This document shows positions 33,002-41,060 of a stretch of 64,000 nucleotides of DNA, piece after piece. The notes beneath the pieces are model-generated. The model worked only from the letters and a program-made list of their open reading frames with translations, was not told the origin of the DNA and did no database searches. The translations under genes and the position numbers were made by a program. Position 1 is the first letter of the stretch. Each line of letters begins with the position of its first letter. This DNA is from CAVRXT01 sp963725655 (lineage in GTDB: Bacteria; Acidobacteriota; Terriglobia; Acidiferrales; UBA7541), in assembly GCA_963725655.1 (NCBI GenBank), contig CAVRYY010000003.1, positions 620,001 through 684,000 of the forward strand, read 5' to 3'.

Positions 33002-34174
33002 GTGTTTGCTGACGAAGCCAAAATTAAGGTACAGGGCGGGAATGGCGGAAACGGCTGTATGGCGTTTCGCCGCGAGAAATATGTGCCCCGTGGCGGACCT
33101 TCCGGTGGCGACGGCGGCAACGGCGGCGACATCTATCTCGAGTCCAACCCGCACGACAATACCCTGCTGCGCTATCGCTACAATCGCGAGTTTCGCGGCG
33201 AACGCGGCCGGCACGGCGAGGGCTCGAATTGCCACGGTCGATCCGGCGAAGACACTATTTTGACCGTTCCGATAGGAACGATCGTTTTCGACCAGGAAAC
33301 CGGCGAGAAGCTTTTCGATTTCACTGAGTCTGGGCTCCGCTATCGCGCGGCGAAGGGCGGGCATGGCGGACGCGGCAACCAGCATTTCGCGAAGCCCTGG
33401 CACCAGGCTCCCAAAGAGCATGAGGCCGGCCAGCCGGGCGAAGAACGCAACCTTCGTATGGAGTTGAAACTGCTCGCGGACGTAGGCCTGGTCGGATTCC
33501 CTAACGCCGGAAAATCCACGTTGATTTCGCGTATTTCTGCCGCCCGTCCCAAAATCGCAGCTTATCCGTTCACGACTCTGGAGCCGCACCTCGGCGTTGT
33601 TTCTGCCGATCCAGGCGCCGCCCCCGGCAATGGGCGCACATTTGTGGTGGCCGACGTTCCCGGTCTGATCGAGGGCGCGCACGAAGGTGTGGGCTTGGGC
33701 ACCCGCTTTTTGCGGCACATCGAGCGGACCCGCCTGATCGCGCACCTGGTAGACACCAGCGATGCCAGCGATCGCGACCCAGTGAACGATCTGGAAATTA
33801 TCGAGAACGAGTTGCGCGCTTTCAGCGAAGACCTGGCGCACAAGCCGGTGATCGTGGTGGGCACCAAGCTGGATGCCACCACCGATCGCGAGCGGCTGGA
33901 AAAGCTGCGCGCCTACTGCGTCCGCCGAGGCCTGCCGTTCTACGCGGTTTCATCCGCGTCGGGGGAGGGAATTCCGCAACTGGTGCTGGCCATGGCCGAC
34001 GCGCTGGATCGCATCCCGCGCCCCGCTCGCGCGCCAGCGGTCGATGACTTGCCGGGGGAATTTCCCGCAGAGCCTGCCGAGAAATCTTCTTCGGACTTTT
34101 CCGCCGCGCACGAAACGGAAGATTCGGAACCGCACTTGGGCGGGCTCTCTCGCGATTCCTCGGAGGATCGTTGA
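33002..34174 (+). CDS. obgE: Obg/CgtA ribosome-assembly GTPase
   Basis: The product has 390 residues and starts at GTG 33002. The glycine-rich Obg fold fills residues 1-158 (IKVQGGNGGNGCMAFRREKY, GGPSGGDGGNGGDIYLE). The GTPase domain follows, with Walker A GFPNAGKST, the switch region AAYPFTTLEPHLGVV, DVPGLIEGAHEG, the base-recognition variant VGTKLD and VSSASGEGI. The C-terminus is an acidic Ser-rich tail of about 40 residues instead of an OCT domain. Obg acts in late 50S assembly and in stress control, consistent with the L21/L27 neighbours. Its TGA overlaps the TTG start of nadD. Confidence 0.96.
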   Translation: MFADEAKIKVQGGNGGNGCMAFRREKYVPRGGPSGGDGGNGGDIYLESNPHDNTLLRYRYNREFRGERGRHGEGSNCHGRSGEDTILTVPIGTIVFDQETGEKLFDFTESGLRYRAAKGGHGGRGNQHFAKPWHQAPKEHEAGQPGEERNLRMELKLLADVGLVGFPNAGKSTLISRISAARPKIAAYPFTTLEPHLGVVSADPGAAPGNGRTFVVADVPGLIEGAHEGVGLGTRFLRHIERTRLIAHLVDTSDASDRDPVNDLEIIENELRAFSEDLAHKPVIVVGTKLDATTDRERLEKLRAYCVRRGLPFYAVSSASGEGIPQLVLAMADALDRIPRPARAPAVDDLPGEFPAEPAEKSSSDFSAAHETEDSEPHLGGLSRDSSEDR

Positions 34175-34857
34175 CGACCTCGGTAGCCACTCGCTCCCAC
34201 GGACAGCCGCGCTCCATCGCGCTTTTCGGCGGCACCTTCGATCCCATTCACTCGGGGCATATCGCGGTGGCGCAGGCGGCTCGCCGGCGCTTCCACCTGG
34301 ATGCGATTTATTTCATCCCGTCGTCGCGCCCGCCGCACAAGACCAAGATGACCCTCACCCCATTTGCCCACCGCTACGCCCAGGTGGCGCTGGCGTGCGA
34401 GAATCACGAAGGTTTTTTGCCGTCGCTGGCCGAAGCGCCTCCCGACGCCACCGGCACTCACGTTTTCTACTCGCTGGACACGGTGAGAAAGTTTAAGAAG
34501 GAATTTCCGTTGGACCATCTTTACTTTATTCTCGGCGCCGATCAGTTTCTCGAGATTCCCACCTGGCGGCACTACGAAACCCTGCTGGATTGCTGCGATT
34601 TCATTATCGCCAATCGCCCCGGCTTTCGCATGGACGCGCTGCGGCTGGTGATTCCGCCGGAAATGCGGGCCCGCGTCGCTTCGCGCGACGCCAACAAAAT
34701 CGCGCTGCGTAAGTCCAACGTTTATCTGCTCTCCACGGTGCGCAGCCACATATCGTCCACCGAAGTGCGCCAGCGGCTGCACCAGGGCAAGCCGGTGGAT
34801 GGGCTGGTCCCCGCGAGCGTGCAGGAATACATTCGCCGGCAAGGTCTCTACCAGTGA
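34171..34857 (+). CDS. nadD: Nicotinate-nucleotide adenylyltransferase
   Basis: The enzyme joins ATP and nicotinate mononucleotide to make deamido-NAD in NAD synthesis. The 228-residue product shows the nucleotidyl-transferase motif ALFGGTFDPIHSGH (HxGH), PSSRPPHKTK, FILGADQFLEIPTW and the C-terminal ISSTEVRQRL. The start is TTG 34171, four bases after GGAGG (34162-34166) and overlapping the obgE stop by 4 nt (TTGA). This yields about 12 extra N-terminal residues, which is acceptable. obg-nadD-rsfS-rlmH order is common in bacteria. Confidence 0.95.
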   Translation: MTTSVATRSHGQPRSIALFGGTFDPIHSGHIAVAQAARRRFHLDAIYFIPSSRPPHKTKMTLTPFAHRYAQVALACENHEGFLPSLAEAPPDATGTHVFYSLDTVRKFKKEFPLDHLYFILGADQFLEIPTWRHYETLLDCCDFIIANRPGFRMDALRLVIPPEMRARVASRDANKIALRKSNVYLLSTVRSHISSTEVRQRLHQGKPVDGLVPASVQEYIRRQGLYQ

Positions 34858-35291
34858 CACTCGATTCCGTGCGTCCCGAAATTCGCTGGGCCATCGAAGC
34901 GGCTCAGGACAAAAAAGCGGCCCACCTGGTGGTATTGAAACTGGGCAAACTAGCCGCGTTCGCGGAAAGTTTCCTGCTGTGTTCGGGCGAGAGTGACCCG
35001 CAAATGCGCGCGATCGGCGACGAAATTGAGGAGCGCCTCGCTCGCCGCAACGTCCGGCTCGAACACCGCGAGGGCCGGCCCGGCGCCGAATGGATGCTGC
35101 TGGATTACGGCGCGTTCGTGGTGCACATCTTCACCGAGCGGGCCCGCCTTTATTACGACCTCGAACGCCTGTGGCGCTCTGCGGAGCGCCTGGATATCCC
35201 CGAAAACGGGCAGCCAGATTCCGCCGAGCATTCCGCCGAGCGCCGGCCGTCTTCCACGTCTAACCGCGATTCCGACCTGAGCCCGTCATGA
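34854..35291 (+). CDS. rsfS: Ribosome silencing factor RsfS
   Basis: RsfS binds L14 and blocks subunit joining when nutrients run low. The 145-residue product has the family core KKAAHLVVLKLGKLAAFAES, FLLCSGESDPQMRAIGDEIE, GRPGAEWMLLDYGAFVVHIF and YYDLERLW. A Ser/Glu-rich tail of about 40 residues extends beyond the usual end. It starts at GTG 34854, overlapping the nadD stop (GTGA), and its own stop overlaps the next gene's ATG (ATGA). Translation of the three genes is thus coupled. Confidence 0.95.
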   Translation: MTLDSVRPEIRWAIEAAQDKKAAHLVVLKLGKLAAFAESFLLCSGESDPQMRAIGDEIEERLARRNVRLEHREGRPGAEWMLLDYGAFVVHIFTERARLYYDLERLWRSAERLDIPENGQPDSAEHSAERRPSSTSNRDSDLSPS

Positions 35292-36226
35292 GCGACTCGC
35301 AAGTTCTGTGGGTGGCAGAAGACCCTGCTTCCCGGCGCGTACTCGAATTTGCGCAGAAAGTGGTCGACGCCCCCACCTCGCTGTTGGTCACCGGGGAGAG
35401 CGGGACCGGCAAAGATCAGCTGACGCGCTGGATCCACGATCAGGGCACGCGCCGCGACGCTCCCTATTTGAAGATCGATTGCGCGAGTTTGCCGCGCGGC
35501 CTGGTCGAATCGGAATTATTCGGCCACGAACGCGGCGCGTTTACTGGCGCGGTGGCCCGCAAACCGGGCCGGTTTGAGATGGCCGGAAACGGCACCATGG
35601 TGCTGGACGAAGTGGCCGCGCTCGACCTGGAGGTACAAGCTAAGCTGCTGCGGGTGCTCGAGGAGCGGACCTTCGAACGGCTGGGTGGCACCGAGAGCCT
35701 GCACCTGAACGCCCGAGTGGTGGCGCTCACCAACGCCGACCTGGAAAAGTCGGTTCGCGCCGGCCGCTTCCGCGAAGATCTTTTTTTCCGCCTCAACGTG
35801 CTGGTGCTGGCGGTGCCTCCACTGCGCGAGCGCCGCTCCGATGTTTTGCCGCTGGCGGCGTGCTTTCTGCAGCGGCTCGGTCCGGTGCACGGCCGCACCG
35901 ATGCGCATCTGGACTCGGCGTCGGCGCAGCTTCTGGAAGACTATTCCTGGCCGGGCAATGTGCGCGAATTGAAAAACGCGATCGAGCATGCCCTGGTTTT
36001 TGCCGGCGATTCCACGCTTACGCCGCAGAATTTTCCGGCGATTCTCAGCGCTGCCCCGCAAGGGGCCGGCTCGCTGGCTGGCTTGCGTTCCCTGGAAGAC
36101 ATGGAAAAGGACGCCATCCGCGCCACCCTGGAAGCCACCCACTTCAAGATTGCCCGCAGCGCCGAAATTCTGGGAATCAGCCGCAAGACGCTGCTCGACA
36201 AACGCAAGAAATATGGCTTGATCTAG
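35288..36226 (+). CDS. Orphan sigma54-dependent activator without sensory domain
   Basis: The product has 312 residues. The AAA+ domain starts almost at once: Walker A GESGTGKD at 36-43, the sigma54-contacting GAFTGA at 83-88, and Walker B GTMVLDEVAAL, followed by REDLFFRLNVLVLAVPPLRER and the late WPGNVRELKNAIEHA. A Fis-type helix-turn-helix closes the protein (FKIARSAEILGISRKTLLDK). The usual N-terminal receiver, GAF or PAS domain is missing; only about 20 residues precede the ATPase. It overlaps rsfS by 4 nt and precedes rlmH by 3 bp, so it is expressed with ribosome-assembly genes. What switches it is unknown. Confidence 0.93.
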   Translation: MSDSQVLWVAEDPASRRVLEFAQKVVDAPTSLLVTGESGTGKDQLTRWIHDQGTRRDAPYLKIDCASLPRGLVESELFGHERGAFTGAVARKPGRFEMAGNGTMVLDEVAALDLEVQAKLLRVLEERTFERLGGTESLHLNARVVALTNADLEKSVRAGRFREDLFFRLNVLVLAVPPLRERRSDVLPLAACFLQRLGPVHGRTDAHLDSASAQLLEDYSWPGNVRELKNAIEHALVFAGDSTLTPQNFPAILSAAPQGAGSLAGLRSLEDMEKDAIRATLEATHFKIARSAEILGISRKTLLDKRKKYGLI

Positions 36227-36229
36227 GTT

Positions 36230-36661
36230 ATGAAGATTCGCCTGTGGATGCTGGGCAAGACGCGGCGCGAAGAAGTTCGCGTGTTACTCGATGATTATCT
36301 TGAGCGGCTGGCCCGCTACGCCAGCGTCGAAGTCACCGAAGTGCGCGATGCCCACGCGGCCGCGCAGCGCAAAATAAAATTCGAGCCTGGCACCACGGTG
36401 GTGCTGCTTGACGCGGCGGGAAAGCTCTACACCTCGCATCAGTTCGCTCTATGGATTGGCGACCTGCGCGACCGCGCCGTTCGCGAATTGGTGTTCCTAT
36501 GCGGCGATGCCGAGGGATTTCCACCCGAGCTTCGCGCTGCCGCCCGCCACAAAATTTCGCTCTCCACGCTCACCATGCCGCATGAATTAGCGCGCGTGGT
36601 ACTGGCGGAGCAGCTTTATCGCGCCTTCGCGATCTTGCACGGCCACCCGTACCCGAAGTAG
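36230..36661 (+). CDS. rlmH: 23S rRNA pseudouridine-1915 N3-methyltransferase RlmH
   Basis: This SPOUT methyltransferase modifies pseudouridine 1915 in helix 69 of 23S rRNA. The 143-residue product shows the family start IRLWMLGKTRREEV, DAAGKLYTSHQFALWI, the knot region LVFLCGDAEGFPPEL and the C-terminal TMPHELARVVLAEQLYRAFAILHGHPY. Length is slightly under the usual 155. It follows the sigma54 activator by three bases and is the last recognised gene of the ribosome-linked operon. Confidence 0.94.
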   Translation: MKIRLWMLGKTRREEVRVLLDDYLERLARYASVEVTEVRDAHAAAQRKIKFEPGTTVVLLDAAGKLYTSHQFALWIGDLRDRAVRELVFLCGDAEGFPPELRAAARHKISLSTLTMPHELARVVLAEQLYRAFAILHGHPYPK

Positions 36662-36690
36662 ATTAGGAACCCGAGGCCCTTGCCACACTT

Positions 36691-37071
36691 ATGCCGCCAC
36701 GAATTCAATACGATTCCAGCGCGCCCACCGCGTCAATCGAACTGATGATCACTCACCCGTTGCCCGACTACGATTTGAACGAAGTGGAAGCGCCCGTCCC
36801 TCGCGACGTTGACCCCATGCTGGCGTCGCAGGGCTTTGGCGACTTGCTGGACGAAACACGCGGAATTCTGGAGGGTGCGCTGGCCGGAGGCGGCCTGGAA
36901 ATCGCCCAGCTCACCGGAGCGATCTGCCGCGATGGGCAGATTCACCGGCCCGGCATTTGGCTGGTGCTGCGGGATACCAGCAGCGCGAAAGGCGCAGCGC
37001 TATCCCCCGAGGCGCGCAACAACGTGGCCGCCATCGCCGAGACCCTTCGAACCCGCCTGGGTTTTTCCTAA
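36691..37071 (+). CDS. Hypothetical protein at the end of the rplU operon
   Basis: The product has 126 residues, soluble, with no signal peptide or membrane segment. It starts at ATG 36691, 29 bp after rlmH, so it may share the transcript. The sequence has an N-terminal Pro/Asp-rich stretch, a helical middle (FGDLLDETRGILEGALAGGG) and a beta-like part (GQIHRPGIWLVLRDTS). No family is recognised. Codon usage looks like that of its neighbours, supporting a real gene. Confidence 0.55.
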   Translation: MPPRIQYDSSAPTASIELMITHPLPDYDLNEVEAPVPRDVDPMLASQGFGDLLDETRGILEGALAGGGLEIAQLTGAICRDGQIHRPGIWLVLRDTSSAKGAALSPEARNNVAAIAETLRTRLGFS

Positions 37072-37161
37072 ACACTTCAGAGTGGGTCCGCAAACCGCGG
37101 GGAGGGTCGCGTTTTGGCTCTTCCGCTTGGCTGTTGGTTTTTAGCGCCCCGTGCTAACGGT

Positions 37162-38190
37162 TTAAAAGAGCTGCGGCTGCTTCCTCGGTTCGTCCAATCC
37201 AAAATGTTTGTACGCCAGCGCAGTGGCCACGCGGCCGCGCTGGGTGCGGTCGAGCAGCCCGAGCTGCATCAGGTAGGGCTCGTAGATTTCTTCGATCGCA
37301 TCCTCCTCTTCACTCATCGACGCGGCAATGGTGTTCAGTCCCACCGGGCCGCCCGAATATTTCTGAATGATGGTGAGCAGCAGGTTGCGATCCACTTCAT
37401 CCAGGCCGTGCTCGTCCACCCCCAGCATGGCGAGCGCTTCGCGCGCGGCTTCTACCGTTATTTTTCCTTCGGCGCGCACCTCCGCATAGTCGCGCGCACG
37501 ACGCAACAGGCGATTGGCGACGCGCGGTGTGCCGCGGCTGCGCCGGGCGATTTCAGCAGCACCTTCTTCTTCGATCGCGATTCCCAGAATCCTGGCCGAG
37601 CGCAGGACGATCTTGAGCAGGTCCGCAGCGGTATAAAAGTCCAGGCGATGCACGATGCCGAACCGCGAGCGCAGCGGCGCCATCAACAACCCAGCGCGGG
37701 TGGTGGCCCCGACCAACGTGAACTTATTGAGTTGGTAGGGATGAATGCGCGCGCCCGGACCCTGCCCGATCACCAGGTCCACGCGGAAATCCTCCATCGC
37801 CGGATAGAGAATTTCCTCCAGCGCTGGCTGCAGGCGGTGAATTTCGTCGAGGAACAAAAAGTCGCTCGTCTCCAGCGAGGTAAGCACCGCGGTCAGATCG
37901 CCTTTGCGTTCGAGCAATGGTCCCGAGCTGATTTTGATCGACGATCCCATCTCGTTGGCGAGAATTTGCGCCAGCGTTGTCTTGCCCAGTCCCGGCGGAC
38001 CGTACAGCAGCACGTGATCCAGCGCCTCGCCGCGCGTTCGCGCCGCTTCCACCGCAATGTGTAAATTTTCTTTCACGCGATCCTGGCCGATGTAATCGTC
38101 CAGCCGCTTGGGGCGTACGCTGGCGTCGACGCGCGCGTCTTCATCCAGTGCGCGGCCGGAGACGATTCGAGGATGAGGTTCGTTGGCCAT
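37162..38190 (-). CDS. ruvB: Holliday junction branch-migration ATPase RuvB
   Basis: RuvB hexamers drive branch migration with RuvA during recombinational repair. The 342-residue product has Walker A YGPPGLGKTTLA, Walker B FLFLDEIHRL, sensor GATTRAGLL, SRFGIVHRLDFY and the C-terminal winged helix (PYLMQLGLLDRTQRGRVATA). Length is normal. It lies downstream of ruvA on the same strand, but 175 bp apart, with what looks like a gene remnant in between. Confidence 0.96.
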   Translation of the reverse strand: MANEPHPRIVSGRALDEDARVDASVRPKRLDDYIGQDRVKENLHIAVEAARTRGEALDHVLLYGPPGLGKTTLAQILANEMGSSIKISSGPLLERKGDLTAVLTSLETSDFLFLDEIHRLQPALEEILYPAMEDFRVDLVIGQGPGARIHPYQLNKFTLVGATTRAGLLMAPLRSRFGIVHRLDFYTAADLLKIVLRSARILGIAIEEEGAAEIARRSRGTPRVANRLLRRARDYAEVRAEGKITVEAAREALAMLGVDEHGLDEVDRNLLLTIIQKYSGGPVGLNTIAASMSEEEDAIEEIYEPYLMQLGLLDRTQRGRVATALAYKHFGLDEPRKQPQLF

Positions 38191-38206
38191 GGAAATCTAA
38201 ACTACC

Positions 38207-38365
38207 TCAAATATACCCATACGGCATTCGGACTCGAAAATCGCCTAAGCAGGTCCGGTCCAGCTCTTCATATTCCCAATTCCGCCGCATCGCTCGATGC
38301 CCTTCGAGATCGTCCCACGCGTCCACGGTAAGAAACCGCCGCGGATTCTCCAGATCCCGTCCAAG
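38207..38365 (-). pseudogene. Remnant of a possible antibiotic-biosynthesis-monooxygenase-like gene
   Basis: The frame that follows the ruvA stop codon is open for about 50 codons and reads LGRDLENPRRFLTVDAWDDL, then EGHRAMRRNWEYEELDRTC, ending at TGA 38207-38209. The pattern NPRRFLTVD-x-W-D-D and E-Y-E-x-LD resembles the C-terminal half of the antibiotic biosynthesis monooxygenase (ABM) fold. There is no start codon or ribosome site of its own, and the N-terminal half is missing. It sits between ruvA and ruvB, genes that are normally close together. I read it as a decayed inserted gene; chance similarity is not excluded. Confidence 0.4.
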
Positions 38366-39004
38366 CTACGAAGTTCCGCGCGCCGCGTGCGCCGTCTTGT
38401 CCATTTTTCCGCCGGCAAGAATTTGTAGCGCGGCCCGCAGCAGCGTTTCGAAATCACGCGCGCCGCTCGAGCGTTGCGCCTCGTCCACCGTCTTTTCCAC
38501 CGTTCGCGCGTCGTACCCCAGGTTCACCAGCGCGGATCCGACGTCCGATTCCAGTTCGCTCTTGGTCACCGGCCGGGCGCTTCCGCTTCCGCCGCTATCC
38601 AGCGCGGTCACCTTATCGCGTAACTCCAGCACGATGCGCTCGGCAATTTTTCGTCCGATGCCGGGGATGCTTACCAGTTGGACCAGGTCTCCCTTGCGGA
38701 TCGCCGGCGCCAGCTGTTCCACGCCCATTCCGGACAATATTTTTAGCGCCAGGTTCGGCCCCACCCCGGAAACGGAAATCAGCATTTCGAAACACTGTTT
38801 TTCGCGGGAGGTGAAGAACCCATACAGCGCCAGCTGATCTTCGCGCACATGGGTGTGAATCAATAGGGTCGCTTCGCCGTGCAGCGATCCCAAAGCGCCG
38901 AAAGTGGACAACGGAACGCTCACCTGGTAGCCGACGCCACCGACGTCGAGCACCACCTGGTTTGGATTCTTCTCAATCAGCTTGCCGCGCAGAAGGGCAA
39001 TCAT
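38366..39004 (-). CDS. ruvA: Holliday junction-binding protein RuvA
   Basis: The product has 212 residues. It begins with the OB domain (MIALLRGKLIEKNPNQVVLDVGGVGYQVSV), continues with tandem helix-hairpin-helix motifs (LISVSGVGPNLALKILSGMG, LVSIPGIGRKIAERIVLELR) and ends with the flexible domain III that contacts RuvB (VGSALVNLGYDARTVEKTVD). Length is close to the usual 200. It recognises the junction and loads RuvB, whose gene lies downstream on the same strand after a 175-bp interruption. Confidence 0.95.
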   Translation of the reverse strand: MIALLRGKLIEKNPNQVVLDVGGVGYQVSVPLSTFGALGSLHGEATLLIHTHVREDQLALYGFFTSREKQCFEMLISVSGVGPNLALKILSGMGVEQLAPAIRKGDLVQLVSIPGIGRKIAERIVLELRDKVTALDSGGSGSARPVTKSELESDVGSALVNLGYDARTVEKTVDEAQRSSGARDFETLLRAALQILAGGKMDKTAHAARGTS

Positions 39005-39409
39005 CCGAGCGATTATTCATGACCGCTTCCAGAGTGTCAACGCGGGCACTGGGAGGCCGGCGCTAAGCGAGTGTAATTCGTTGGTTACTGTCCGAAATTC
39101 GGAATACGTCTCAGAAACGGACAAGCAAAAACTGTCATTTTCCGTATATGGGAAATCGCTGTCCGCTCGTGGGAATCTCCACGCGGATGCGAATAAATTA
39201 TCGAAGAAATTCAAGCCAACGAAACATTCGCCGACCTCGTTACGTATCTTGTTTTGGAAATCACAAAAGTTGCTCTCCATCGCCGAGCAGCAACGTCCAA
39301 GCAATATGCGGGATGGCTACTGCGAGGAAGTGATTTCCGATTTTGCAGTAAACGTCTCAAGGGGCGAGGACGGAATTTACTTCACCAATGCACATAAGGA
39401 GGAAGTCCG
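39005..39409. other. 405-bp A+T-richer spacer
   Basis: No gene is supported. A rightward frame from 38982 crosses it, but that frame starts inside ruvA and runs over the next gene's ribosome site. The stretch from 39060 to 39380 is clearly more A+T-rich than its flanks. Within it, TGTCCG (39089-39094) and CGGACA (39118-39123) form a spaced dyad that encloses the small palindrome CCGAAATTCGG (39092-39102), a possible operator. Confidence 0.45.
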
Positions 39410-39778
39410 ATGTCTCGTCGTAATCTCTTTACCATAGTGGTAGCAGCCGTAGTGCTCGCCGGAATTCCGGCAATTAGCAGCGCACCCGCGTTCGCCGCGC
39501 CGAAATCGGCCAACGCTAAATCTACCTTCAAGGGCTCGGTCGAACTCTTGCACGATTCAACTCTCGCCGGCAAAGCCGTCAACAAGGGCACCTACACGGT
39601 GCAAGCAGACGAGTCTAAAATTACGCTGCTCTCCCACGGAAAGGTGGTTGCCGAAGCCCCAGCGCAGTGGAAGGACGACAAGGGCAAGGCGTCCGCGGAC
39701 AATGTCATCACCGATTCAGGAGCGATCAGGGAAATCCGCTTCGGCGGAAAAACGCGCTACCTCAGCATTCAAAACTGA
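39410..39778 (+). CDS. Small secreted hypothetical protein
   Basis: The product has 122 residues with a signal peptide (LFTIVVAAVVLAGIPAISSA, then PAFAAP). A strong TAAGGAGG at 39395-39402 fixes ATG 39410. The mature part is a single beta-rich domain (FKGSVELLHDSTLAGKAVNKGTYTVQ, KITLLSHGKVVAEAPAQW, IREIRFGGKTRYLSIQN). I recall similar small exported proteins in Acidobacteriota genomes but know no function. It has a terminator directly downstream and stands alone. Confidence 0.75.
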   Translation: MSRRNLFTIVVAAVVLAGIPAISSAPAFAAPKSANAKSTFKGSVELLHDSTLAGKAVNKGTYTVQADESKITLLSHGKVVAEAPAQWKDDKGKASADNVITDSGAIREIRFGGKTRYLSIQN

Positions 39779-39802
39779 ATCGCCTTTAGGTCTCAAGCAA
39801 AA

Positions 39803-39856
39803 AAAAGCAGCGGGCATTCTCGTGGCTCTGCGCTGGGGTATGCCCGTTTTGCTTTC
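39803..39856 (+). terminator. Intrinsic terminator
   Basis: CGGGCAT (39811-39817) pairs with ATGCCCG (39840-39846), and AAAGC/GCTTT extends the stem outwards past a short internal loop. The T-rich TTTTGCTTTCTT follows. It lies 30 bp after the small secreted-protein gene. Confidence 0.7.
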
Positions 39857-39970
39857 TTCGAGGTCCCTGCGGTCAGTTCAGTCCCGCCGCCACTTCAGCC
39901 CGGCGGTCACTTTAGCAACGATCGAATGATTGTCGAGCTGAGGTCCACTGTGGCGGCGAAGGTAGCCGAT

Positions 39971-40252
39971 TTACTTCACGCCGTCGATTAGATCGATGGA
40001 ATCAATCACCCCGATGATCGCGGCATCAATCGGGGAATTGGGCCGGCCCATCGCGGTCATGGCCGAAAATCCGTCCGACGAAAACAGCACCTGGTCGCCG
40101 ATTCCCGCATCCACCGCATCCACGGCAATCATCACCTCGCCGCGGTCGGATCCGTCGAGATTGAGCGGCTGAACCACCAGAAGTTTGCATCCCTCGTGCG
40201 AGGGCGCCTTCTGCGTGGCGACCACATCGCCGATGACTCGCCCGATTAACAT
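39971..40252 (-). CDS. Microcompartment vertex protein (EutN/CcmL family), third copy
   Basis: The product has 93 residues and fits the pentameric BMC-P family that caps the vertices of bacterial microcompartment shells. Family features are the start MLIGRVIGDVVATQKAPSHEG, then CKLLVVQPLNLDG, VMIAVDAVDAGIGDQVLF and the final AAIIGVIDSIDL. It is the last of three consecutive copies, 39 bp after the second. The three copies differ clearly in sequence, so they probably play distinct roles. Confidence 0.92.
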   Translation of the reverse strand: MLIGRVIGDVVATQKAPSHEGCKLLVVQPLNLDGSDRGEVMIAVDAVDAGIGDQVLFSSDGFSAMTAMGRPNSPIDAAIIGVIDSIDLIDGVK

Positions 40253-40291
40253 TCCGCTGTCATTTTATTTCGCAGCCTTATCGGTTAGCGT

Positions 40292-40576
40292 TTAGCTGAG
40301 TTTTGCCGCAGAAGGAATATTCACCGCATCCACGATGCCGACGATGGTTGTTTCCGTGGGGACCGGCGCCTTGCCAAATGGAAAGCCCGCTTCCCGGCCG
40401 CGGCACCAGTAAACGGTCTCGCCCGCCCCCGCGCCAACCGAATCGAGCGCCACGATCACCCGCCCTTTTTCCCGGCCGTGGCGATCGAGCGGCTGAACCA
40501 GCAGCAGTCTTTGTCCGTGCAAAGCAGGATCTTTCATCGTGCTGACCACATTGCCGATCACGCGTCCGAGAATCAT
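40292..40576 (-). CDS. Microcompartment vertex protein (EutN/CcmL family), second copy
   Basis: The product has 94 residues. It begins MILGRVIGNVVSTMKDPALH and continues QRLLLVQPLDRHGREKGRVIVALDSVGAGAGETVYWCRG and TTIVGIVDAVNI, the BMC-P pattern. The loop YWCRGREAGFPFGKAPVPTE is longer and more aromatic than in the third copy. It lies 23 bp after the first copy in the same direction and is probably translated from the same transcript. Confidence 0.92.
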   Translation of the reverse strand: MILGRVIGNVVSTMKDPALHGQRLLLVQPLDRHGREKGRVIVALDSVGAGAGETVYWCRGREAGFPFGKAPVPTETTIVGIVDAVNIPSAAKLS

Positions 40577-40599
40577 GCGCGGATAGTCCTCACGGCCGC

Positions 40600-40908
40600 T
40601 TACTTGTTCCCGCGCGCGGCAGCCAGGTCAGCCTCGTGCAGCGCATCGAGCGTCACCGAATCAACGATGCCTACGATCGCCGCGTCCACCGGTCGGTCCT
40701 TGCAGTCCCCTGCCATGCGCGCGGAGCTGCCGGAAACAACCAGCACCGTCTCGCGAAAGCCCGCCGCAACGGTATCAACAGCCACCAGGTAGCCGGATTC
40801 GTCCACGCCTTCTGGCGTAACCGGTTTCACGATAAGCAGGGTTTTGCCCTCGAGGCGCGGGTCTTTACGACTGGAAACAACGGTGCCGACGATGCGAGCA
40901 AGTATCAT
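40600..40908 (-). CDS. Microcompartment vertex protein (EutN/CcmL family), first copy
   Basis: The product has 102 residues from ATG 40908; the frame continues upstream to 40980, but that extension is not BMC-P-like. Family features are MILARIVGTVVSSRKDPRLE, GKTLLIVKPVTPEGVDESGY, LVAVDTVAAGFRETVLVVSG and AAIVGIVDSVTL. A C-terminal extension of about 15 residues (LHEADLAAARGNK) is not shared by the other two copies. It follows the hexameric shell gene by about 150 bp. Confidence 0.9.
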   Translation of the reverse strand: MILARIVGTVVSSRKDPRLEGKTLLIVKPVTPEGVDESGYLVAVDTVAAGFRETVLVVSGSSARMAGDCKDRPVDAAIVGIVDSVTLDALHEADLAAARGNK

Positions 40909-41060
40909 GATCGAAGTTGCGAGACAGCCCCGCGGGGCGGAAATCCAAATATCAACCAACGATAAACGACGGAGGCTCACCGCCGCCTTCGGGCTGGAGA
41001 GGCGTCAGTCCCGTGAGCGGTGCGCCCCGTGGCGTGCGCAACGCTCGCGAATCGCCGAGC

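Noticed and set aside
37114..38064. Rightward frame of 316 codons opposite ruvB
   Set aside because: It is a shadow of a highly conserved gene, rich in Arg, Gln and His, without a start context.
38982..39437. Rightward frame from inside ruvA into the small secreted-protein gene
   Set aside because: It starts within ruvA and crosses the strong TAAGGAGG of the next gene; the composition is not protein-like.
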